NCBI RefSeq assembly: GCF_039540375.1
Contig: NZ_BAABEX010000024.1
Location: forward strand, 111,453 to 175,452
Direction: 5' to 3'
DNA: 64,000 bases
Origin: Acidovorax_G lacteus
GTDB taxonomy: Bacteria > Pseudomonadota > Gammaproteobacteria > Burkholderiales > Burkholderiaceae_C
The notes under the pieces were generated by a model. That model searched no databases. It was not told the origin of the DNA and worked only from the letters and a program-made list of their open reading frames with translations. Both the position numbers and the translations under genes were made by a program. Positions 18,660 to 24,632 of the stretch are shown piece after piece. The number at the start of each line of letters is the position of its first letter. Positions within the stretch are counted from its first letter, which is position 1.

Positions 18660-19343
18660 ATGAGCCGCAATTTCCGCATCGCCCCCTCCATCCTCTCGGC
18701 CGACTTCGCCCGCCTGGGCGAAGAAGTGCGCAACGTGATCGCCGCAGGAGCCGACTGGATCCACTTCGACGTGATGGACAACCATTACGTGCCCAATCTG
18801 ACCTTCGGCCCGATGGTGTGTCAGGCGCTCAAGCCCCACGCCGTGACGCCTGCAGGCCAGCCTGTGCCGATCGACGTGCACCTGATGATCCAGCCTGTGG
18901 ACGCGCTGGCCGCGGCCTTTGCCGACGCCGGGGCCGACTACATCAGCTTCCACCCCGACGCATCGGCGCATGTGCACCGCAGCATCCAGGCCATCCGTTC
19001 CAAAGGCGTGAAACCCGGGCTGGTGTTCAACCCGGCGCAGCCGCTGGACGTGCTGGACTGGGTGATCGACGACATCGACCTGATCCTGATCATGAGCGTG
19101 AACCCGGGCTTTGGCGGCCAGAGCTTCATCGACTCGGCCCTGCGCAAGATCGAGGCCGTGCGCCGACGCATCGACGCGTGCGGCAAGGACATCCGCCTGG
19201 AGGTGGACGGCGGCATCAAGACCGAAAACATCCGCCGCGTGGCCGACGCTGGGGCCGACACCTTCGTGGCTGGCAGCGCCATCTTCGGCAAGCCCGATTA
19301 CGCAGGCGTGATCTCGGCCATGCGCGCCCAACTGGCCGCCTGA
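18660..19343 (+). CDS. rpe: Ribulose-phosphate 3-epimerase
   Basis: The enzyme interconverts D-ribulose 5-phosphate and D-xylulose 5-phosphate in the pentose phosphate pathway or Calvin cycle. The 227-residue TIM barrel shows IAPSILSADFARLGEEV, WIHFDVMDNHYVPNLTFGP (metal-binding His/Asp), VNPGFGGQSF and the phosphate-binding EVDGGI. The length is typical. The start has no ribosome binding site but a -10-like box 6 bases away. It is followed 74 bases later by gph, the conserved partner. Confidence 0.97.
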   Translation: MSRNFRIAPSILSADFARLGEEVRNVIAAGADWIHFDVMDNHYVPNLTFGPMVCQALKPHAVTPAGQPVPIDVHLMIQPVDALAAAFADAGADYISFHPDASAHVHRSIQAIRSKGVKPGLVFNPAQPLDVLDWVIDDIDLILIMSVNPGFGGQSFIDSALRKIEAVRRRIDACGKDIRLEVDGGIKTENIRRVADAGADTFVAGSAIFGKPDYAGVISAMRAQLAA

Positions 19344-19417
19344 GCGGCTCGCCCTGCAACCCTGGTGCCCGGCGCCGGTCTCACAGACCAGTGCCTGGTG
19401 CGCGCCCATCCATCTCC

Positions 19418-20131
19418 ATGCTCCCTGAACGCACCCCCAGCCCGCTGCGCCGCGATGCGCTAGACGCCGCCATCGTCGATCTGGACGGCACCATGGTGGA
19501 CACGCTGGGCGACTTCCACGCCGCGCTCACTCGCACGCTGGCCGAGCTGGGCCTGCCCGGCATCGCAGCCCCCACCATCGAGACCATGGTCGGCAAAGGC
19601 TCGGAGCACCTGCTGCGATCGGTACTGAATCACGTGCTCGTGCTTGAGAATCAAGCACGAGCCGCTATCAAAACAGAAGCACTGATGCCTGCTGCCTGGG
19701 ATGCCTACCAGCGCCACTACCTGGCCATCAACGGCCAGTGCTCGGCGGTGTATCCGGGCGTGCTCGAAGGCCTGGAGGCCCTGCGTGCCCGCGGCCTGCG
19801 CCTGGCCTGCCTGACGAACAAACCCACGGCGTTTGCCCGCCCGCTGCTGGCCCAAAAAGGCCTGGACGGTTTTTTCGAGCAGGTGTTCGGTGGCGACGCG
19901 TTCGAGCGCAAGAAGCCGGATCCGCTGCCCCTGTTGAAAACCTGCGAAGCGCTGGGCACGGCCCCGGCCCGCACGCTGATGGTGGGAGATTCCAGCAACG
20001 ACGCCCAGGCCGCACGGGCGGCCGGATGCCCGGTGGTCCTGGTCACCTACGGCTACAACCACGGCCAGCCAGCGCGCAGCGTGGACGCCGATGACTGGGT
20101 GGACACACTGACCGAACTGCGGCTGGCCTGA
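19418..20131 (+). CDS. gph: Phosphoglycolate phosphatase (HAD family)
   Basis: The enzyme hydrolyses 2-phosphoglycolate. The 237-residue HAD hydrolase has the nucleophile motif IVDLDGTMVDT (Asp21, Asp23), motif II CLTNKPTAF, motif III KKPDPLPLL and motif IV MVGDSSNDAQAA. A palindromic repeat (19636-19662) is inserted in the cap domain and translated as VLNHVLVLENQARAAIK, between otherwise conserved GKGSEHLLRS and AWDAYQRHYLAING. The frame is intact. ATG 19418 was chosen; no strong ribosome binding site is present, so coupling to rpe is possible. In relatives trpE usually follows nearby; here it lies 15 kb on, beyond two assembly gaps. Confidence 0.93.
   Translation: MLPERTPSPLRRDALDAAIVDLDGTMVDTLGDFHAALTRTLAELGLPGIAAPTIETMVGKGSEHLLRSVLNHVLVLENQARAAIKTEALMPAAWDAYQRHYLAINGQCSAVYPGVLEGLEALRARGLRLACLTNKPTAFARPLLAQKGLDGFFEQVFGGDAFERKKPDPLPLLKTCEALGTAPARTLMVGDSSNDAQAARAAGCPVVLVTYGYNHGQPARSVDADDWVDTLTELRLA
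19636..19683. repeat. Palindromic repeat, copy 2 (inside gph)
   Basis: GCTCGTGCTTGA (19636-19647) and TCAAGCACGAGC (19651-19662) are a perfect 12-bp inverted repeat with a 3-base loop. The second module (CGCTATCAAAACAGAAGCA) follows in degenerate form. It lies inside the gph frame. Confidence 0.8.
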
Positions 20132-20237
20132 CCGTGGGCCAGGGCCTCTGCCCTCGGCGCCCCACAGTGCCTCGCCAAGGTCGGCGGGATTGCTGGACAC
20201 GCGGCCCTGGCGCCCCCTGGTGGGCATGCGCGAGGGG

Positions 20238-20274
20238 CGGTACGGTCATCTCAACGGGCCATCGTCCCGTACCG
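20238..20274. other. Inverted repeat at the convergent gph/chemoreceptor junction
   Basis: CGGTACGG (20238-20245) and CCGTACCG (20267-20274) form an 8-bp stem with a 21-base loop between two convergent genes. There is no T-tract, so it may be a weak bidirectional terminator or an unrelated structure. Confidence 0.3.
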
Positions 20275-20289
20275 TCCACGCCGCATCGT

Positions 20290-22206
20290 TCAGAAACTCT
20301 CCCACTCTGCATCAGACGCTGCCGGTGCAGCGGCGGTTTTGGCACCGGCCGGTGCTGGGGCCGGCGCCCGTGAAGCCGCCTGCGGCGGCGCCAGGCGCGC
20401 CGAAGGCTTGCCCGCCTTGGAGCCCGCCCCCCCGCCGATGCGCGCGCGCGCCGGAGCGGCCGCCATGGCTGGGCGCGGGGCCGGCGCAGGCGCAGGCGCT
20501 GCGCGTCGGGCCACACCCTCTTCGAGCTGGAACACCGCCACGGCATTGACGAGCTCGGCCGCCTGGCTCTTGAGGCTGGCCGCGGCCGCTGCCATCTCCT
20601 CGACCAGCGCCGCGTTCTGCTGCGTGGCCTGGTCCATCTGCGTCACGGCCTCGCCCACCTGCGCCACGCCCGAGCTTTGCTCGCTGCTGGCCGCGCTGAT
20701 CTCGCCCATGATGTCCGTCACGCGCCGGATCGCCGTGACCACTTCCGTCATGGTGCTGCCCGCCTTGTCCACCAGCAGCGTGCCCTGCTCCACCCGCTCC
20801 ACACTGGCGGTGATCAGGCTCTTGATTTCCTTGGCCGCCTCGGCGCTGCGCTGCGCGAGGCTGCGCACCTCGCCGGCCACCACGGCAAAGCCGCGGCCCT
20901 GCTCACCGGCCCGCGCGGCTTCCACCGCGGCGTTGAGCGCCAGGATGTTGGTCTGGAAGGCAATGCCGTCGATCACGCTGATGATGTCGGCAATCTTGGT
21001 GCTGCNNNNNNNNNNCGCCACCACGGCAAAGCCGCGGCCCTGCTCGCCGGCCCGCGCGGCTTCCACCGCGGCGTTGAGCGCCAGGATGTTGGTCTGGAAG
21101 GCAATGCCGTCGATCACGCTGATGATGTCGGCAATCTTGGTGCTGCTGGCGTTGATGCCCTTCATGGTCTCGACGACTTCGGCGACCACGTCGCCGCCTT
21201 GCTGGGCGACGGTGGAGGCGCTCATGGCCAGCTGGTTGGCCGTGCGGGCGTTGTCGGCGTTCTGGCGCACGGTGGAGCCAAAAGCCTCCATGGAGCGCGA
21301 GGTCTCCTCCAGCGCGCTCGACTGCTTCTCGGTGCGGGTGGACAGGTCGCGGTTGCCCTGCGCGATGGAGCCGCTGGCCGCAGCCACACCGTCCACGCTG
21401 TGGCGCACGCTGTCCACCAATGTGGCCAGCGTGCCGCGCATGCCCTCCAGCGTCCCGAGCAGCACGGCAAACTCGTCGCGGCGTTCGTTGTGCACCGGCT
21501 GCGCCAGATCACCACGGCCGACACGCTCGGCCGCCTCGCAGGCCACTGCCAGACGGCTTCGGAGCGTGCGCGCAATGCCCACCGCCAGCAGCAGCAGGCC
21601 CAGGCCCGCCGTGATCGCCATGGTCCACAGCACCGTCAGCGTGCCGAACACGCCCCGCTGCACGGCCACGAGTGCGCTGTCCATGCCCGCCTCTTGCAAC
21701 TGCCGGGCGTGGGCCAGATCCTTCAGCAGTTCGTTGCGCGCCGGAATGAGTTGGTCCACCAGATAGGCGAAAGCCTCGTCCTTGCGGTCGGCCAGTATCA
21801 TGCCGATGGCGATCTCGCCGCGTCGCCAGAACTCCTGCACTTCAGGCGCAACCACCGCAAACTGGCGACGCGCTTCGGCCGTGAGCAACTGCTGCGAAAA
21901 CGCCTGCAGCGTGCTGTCGATCGCTTGCCGCTTCTCGCCAATGTCCTGCAACGCAGCGTCTCGCTCCTGGGGCGTGCGCGCCAGCATCGCATGGCGCACC
22001 TGCAGCGATGCCCGCGTGACATTGAGTTCCAGGGCGGCAATCCGGCCCATCTGCGCCACGCGGTTGCGGCTGGCTTCCTCGGTCAGGCGCACCACGTCCG
22101 TGAGCTGGAGCCAGGCCACCCAACACACCGTGGCCAGCACCACAAACAGCACGGCGGCCGCCGCATACAGCCGGGATGTGATGCGGTGCAGATTCAAAAA
22201 TGACAC
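20290..22206 (-). CDS. Methyl-accepting chemotaxis protein, interrupted by assembly gap
   Basis: This transmembrane chemoreceptor has a transmembrane helix (YAAAAVLFVVLATVCWVAWL), a four-helix-bundle periplasmic sensor (about residues 35-190), a second transmembrane helix (TMAITAGLGLLLLAVGIA), a HAMP domain and the MCP signalling domain with the hairpin core IDGIAFQTNILALNAAVEAARAGEQGRGFAVVA. The C-terminal end EWESF resembles the CheR/CheB-docking pentapeptide NWETF. The start is a GTG at 22204-22206 with GAGGGG upstream. Ten N at 21006-21015 split the gene, and about 129 bases on each side of the gap are near-identical. The apparent duplicated hairpin is therefore almost certainly an unmerged contig overlap or a collapsed repeat, not biology. 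Corrected length would be about 590 residues. Confidence 0.85.
   Translation of the reverse strand: MSFLNLHRITSRLYAAAAVLFVVLATVCWVAWLQLTDVVRLTEEASRNRVAQMGRIAALELNVTRASLQVRHAMLARTPQERDAALQDIGEKRQAIDSTLQAFSQQLLTAEARRQFAVVAPEVQEFWRRGEIAIGMILADRKDEAFAYLVDQLIPARNELLKDLAHARQLQEAGMDSALVAVQRGVFGTLTVLWTMAITAGLGLLLLAVGIARTLRSRLAVACEAAERVGRGDLAQPVHNERRDEFAVLLGTLEGMRGTLATLVDSVRHSVDGVAAASGSIAQGNRDLSTRTEKQSSALEETSRSMEAFGSTVRQNADNARTANQLAMSASTVAQQGGDVVAEVVETMKGINASSTKIADIISVIDGIAFQTNILALNAAVEAARAGEQGRGFAVVAXXXXSTKIADIISVIDGIAFQTNILALNAAVEAARAGEQGRGFAVVAGEVRSLAQRSAEAAKEIKSLITASVERVEQGTLLVDKAGSTMTEVVTAIRRVTDIMGEISAASSEQSSGVAQVGEAVTQMDQATQQNAALVEEMAAAAASLKSQAAELVNAVAVFQLEEGVARRAAPAPAPAPRPAMAAAPARARIGGGAGSKAGKPSARLAPPQAASRAPAPAPAGAKTAAAPAASDAEWESF
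21006..21015. other. Assembly gap 1 (ten N)
   Basis: A run of N joins two contig ends. 20877-21005 matches 21017-21145 with one visible mismatch and a different first base, all within the conserved chemoreceptor hairpin. Confidence 0.98.
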
Positions 22207-22219
22207 TTTTGACCCCTCT

Positions 22220-22241
22220 GATAATGATTAAAATGATAATC
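22220..22241. promoter_or_regulatory. Fur-box-like site upstream of the chemoreceptor gene
   Basis: The AT-rich segment GATAATGATT-AA-AATGATAATC is an imperfect palindrome (8 of 10 positions pair) containing two GATAAT hexamers, as in the ferric uptake regulator (Fur) box. It ends 13 bases before the GTG start of the chemoreceptor at 22206 and has no other promoter to serve, since the gene to its right ends at 22326. Iron control is inferred. Confidence 0.5.
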
Positions 22242-22325
22242 TGGGGGTGGGCAGCGCGGGAGAATAGCCTTGCTCCGGCAAGGGCTTTACGCGGGCGGGG
22301 TGGGGCGTCGAAAGGGCGCAAGCCC

Positions 22326-23066
22326 TCAGCCGCAGGTGCGCAACGTCTTTCCGGCCATGGCCGGGCGCAGTGCGTCGAGTTGCGGGCGCAGCGCATCGCC
22401 CACGGCGGGCAGGCGCAGGGTGAAGCCTGCGGACTCGGGCCGCTCCAGCACCACCCGCGCGGTGCGCACGCCGCGGTTGCCCAGGTTGGCCAGTTCGCGC
22501 TCTGCGGCCTCGGACGAACTGAACCGACCCAGCGACAGGCCCAGCTCCAGCGCGGGCGTGCCAGCCCGGTCGTGCGGCACGTTGCGTGCGCGCAGTTCGG
22601 CGCGTTTTTTGTCCAGCGCGTCCATGTCGGCAAACTTGCCCATGTAGATCATCCAGCGCCCGGGCACGGTCGTGGGTTCGAGCGACCAGCTGCCTACGGG
22701 CAGGCCGGCGGCGGCCGCGCGCAGCGCCTGGGCCTGGCGCTCATCGAACACGCCAGCCTGCAGGCATTCCGTGGCCTCGGGGGCCGATGCCGCGCTGGCC
22801 TGCGGGGCGGCCGCGTCGCCGCTGGCAGGGGCTGCAGGGGCCGCTGGCGCGGGCGTGGGCGCTGCCGCAGGCGTGTCGGGCGTGCTCACGCTGCCGCTGG
22901 AGCGCTGGCGCAGCACCTGCAAGGTCTCGGGCCGAATCTGCTGCGCCAGGCGCTGGGGTTCGGCCTCTTGCACGGGCGCAAAGCCCCACTCGGCCAGCAG
23001 GCCCTGCGACCAGGCGTAGTAGCCGGCGTTGGCCAGCAGCAGGGCGATGACGGCCAGGCGCAGCAT
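22326..23066 (-). CDS. SPOR-domain membrane protein
   Basis: The 246-residue protein has an N-terminal transmembrane anchor (LRLAVIALLLANAGYYAW), a long Ala/Pro linker (about residues 60-95) and a C-terminal SPOR-type domain (CLQAGVFDERQAQALRAAAAG; GRWMIYMGKFADMDALDKKRAELRARNV). SPOR domains bind denuded septal peptidoglycan, so a periplasmic cell-envelope role is likely. The gene follows birA by 15 bases and is presumably co-transcribed with it, the order usually seen in related genomes. The specific function is unknown. Confidence 0.82.
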   Translation of the reverse strand: MLRLAVIALLLANAGYYAWSQGLLAEWGFAPVQEAEPQRLAQQIRPETLQVLRQRSSGSVSTPDTPAAAPTPAPAAPAAPASGDAAAPQASAASAPEATECLQAGVFDERQAQALRAAAAGLPVGSWSLEPTTVPGRWMIYMGKFADMDALDKKRAELRARNVPHDRAGTPALELGLSLGRFSSSEAAERELANLGNRGVRTARVVLERPESAGFTLRLPAVGDALRPQLDALRPAMAGKTLRTCG

Positions 23067-23081
23067 GGAGGGTCTTTCGGT

Positions 23082-23933
23082 TCAGTGGGCGGGCGGCAGG
23101 CCCTGGGGGCGCACGCTGATCTCGGAGCTGGTCACGGCTTCCATGCCCTGGGGCGTAAGCACGAGCAGCGCGCCCGAGTCGTCCACGCCGTGGGCGGTGC
23201 CGGTGCGCCCGTCGCTCAGTGTCACGGCGCGGCCTGCCAGCAGGTCGCGTTGCGCAAAGCGCGGCTGCACCGGCGCAAAGCCATAGCCTTCAAATGCCTG
23301 CAACATGCCCACCAGCGGGGGCACGATGCGCAGCAGGGCCGCGGGGGCGTCGAGCGCGGCGTCCACCTCCTGCAGCGCGGCCGGCGGCATTGACAGCCCC
23401 TCGCCCGCGCGCGGCAGCACGTTGATACCGATGCCGATCACCACATAGCGCGAAGCGGCGCTGGCCGCGCTGGACGTGCCAGTGGCCGCCTGCGGGGTCA
23501 CGTGGCTGGCGGTTTCGACCAGGATGCCGCCGAGCTTGCGATCGCCGCCCAGCCACAGGTCGTTGGGCCACTTGAGCCCGATGCGAGTGCCCTGGCCGGG
23601 CGTGGGCAGGGCGGGTTGCAGGCTTTCGGCCACGCTCACGCCCACGGCCAGCGACAGGCCCGACCAGTCGCCCGGCGCCAGCGTGAGGCCCAGCGACATC
23701 ATGAGCGATGCTCCGGGCTCGCCCTGCCAGGCGCGGCCCAGACGGCCGCGGCCGGCGGTCTGCGCTTCGGCCACCAGCAGCACGGGCTCAGCACGGCCCG
23801 CGCGTGCGCGGCGCATGAGTTCGGTGTTGCTCGAATCGACCTGCGGCAGCACTTCGACGGTGAAGCCGGGCAGCAGCGGGGCCACGGCCTCCCAGACGGC
23901 TTCGGCGGGCCAGCGCAGCGGGGCGGTGTTCAT
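23082..23933 (-). CDS. birA: Biotin--[acetyl-CoA-carboxylase] ligase
   Basis: The enzyme activates biotin with ATP and attaches it to the biotin carboxyl carrier protein. The 283-residue protein has DSSNTELMRRARAG, the biotinyl-AMP loop AGRGRLGRAWQG, LKWPNDLWLGGDRKLGGILVE and GIGINV, plus the small C-terminal domain. The N-terminal DNA-binding helix-turn-helix of E. coli BirA is absent, so this is a non-regulatory class I ligase. The linker TPQAATGTSSAASAASRY in the central domain is longer than usual. Its ATG overlaps the stop of the SET gene by 4 bp. Confidence 0.95.
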   Translation of the reverse strand: MNTAPLRWPAEAVWEAVAPLLPGFTVEVLPQVDSSNTELMRRARAGRAEPVLLVAEAQTAGRGRLGRAWQGEPGASLMMSLGLTLAPGDWSGLSLAVGVSVAESLQPALPTPGQGTRIGLKWPNDLWLGGDRKLGGILVETASHVTPQAATGTSSAASAASRYVVIGIGINVLPRAGEGLSMPPAALQEVDAALDAPAALLRIVPPLVGMLQAFEGYGFAPVQPRFAQRDLLAGRAVTLSDGRTGTAHGVDDSGALLVLTPQGMEAVTSSEISVRPQGLPPAH

Positions 23934-24514
23934 GGGCGGCGGCGCGCAGTGGCGGGCGCTGCGGCGGGCTTGCGGGCGGGGCGCCCAGGTGCGGGCGGGG
24001 CCGACGTTTCGGGCATGGGCGGGCGCCAGCCGCGCTTGGGGGCCAGCAACGTGCCGCGGCAGTGCGGACTGCCGCACCAGCACGGGTATTCGGCCTTGAG
24101 TTTCTTCGTGTAGGGCTCGTCGATGATCAGGCCGTAGTCGTAGCTCAGTTCTTCGCCCGCGTGGATGTTGCGCAGCGCGGTGATGAAGATGCGGCCGTCC
24201 CGCTCGTCGGCGTAGCAGTTGGGTTCGCAGCTGTGGTTGATCCAGCGGGAGGAGTTGCCGCCGAACTTTGCGTCGATCACGCGGTCTTCGTCCACGTGGA
24301 AGTAGAACGTGTGGTTGGGCTGGGCCGGGTCGTGCGGGTGGCGGTCCTGGGCTTCGTCCCAGGTGATGACCTCGCCCGTGTATTCGATCAGCACTTCGCC
24401 TGCTGCGATGTCGACCAGCGCGAACACGCCACGCCCGTGCACGCCCGAGCGCCGGGTCTGCAAGCGGCGGCCTGCGGGGGGCGCCGGGGCGCGGGGCGGG
24501 GCTTTGCGGGGCAT
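23930..24514 (-). CDS. SET-domain protein-lysine methyltransferase-like protein
   Basis: The 194-residue protein is almost entirely a SET domain: RRSGVHGRGVFALVDIAAGE (AdoMet site), VIDAKFGGNSSRWINHSCEPNC (catalytic NHSCEPNC at about 97-104), and GEELSYDYGLIID (catalytic Tyr). A post-SET zinc cluster, CWCGSPHCRGTL, follows. All core elements of an active AdoMet-dependent lysine methyltransferase are visible. The C-terminal tail after the post-SET is Pro/Ala/Lys/Arg-rich (GRPARKPAAAPATARRRP) and may bind nucleic acid. It is divergent from topB and overlaps birA by 4 bp. No substrate can be read from sequence; H1-like DNA-binding proteins are a reasonable guess. Confidence 0.88.
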   Translation of the reverse strand: MPRKAPPRAPAPPAGRRLQTRRSGVHGRGVFALVDIAAGEVLIEYTGEVITWDEAQDRHPHDPAQPNHTFYFHVDEDRVIDAKFGGNSSRWINHSCEPNCYADERDGRIFITALRNIHAGEELSYDYGLIIDEPYTKKLKAEYPCWCGSPHCRGTLLAPKRGWRPPMPETSAPPAPGRPARKPAAAPATARRRP

Positions 24515-24542
24515 GGTCAGAAAACTCTGTTAACTTGAATAG

Positions 24543-24575
24543 GCACACATGCGCGTGCGCGTACACGCGTGTGCA
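24543..24575. other. 33-bp alternating purine-pyrimidine (Z-DNA-prone) tract
   Basis: Every base from 24543 to 24575 alternates purine and pyrimidine, mostly CG/CA/TG steps (core GCGCGTGCGCGTACACGCG). Such tracts flip to left-handed DNA under negative supercoiling. It occupies the gap between the divergent SET and topB genes, about 58 bases before the topB ATG. Confidence 0.75.
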
Positions 24576-24632
24576 AGGATTGTAGAAGCGCCCGGGCAGA
24601 CTCCGGGCGCCGACCGGAACGAGAAAGCCTTC

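Noticed and set aside
20132..20289. Small rightward frames between gph and the chemoreceptor
   Set aside because: No ribosome binding site or family similarity; composition like antisense shadows.
20290..22206. Chemoreceptor with a duplicated signalling hairpin
   Set aside because: The two copies flank the N run and are near-identical contig ends, so this is an assembly artefact.
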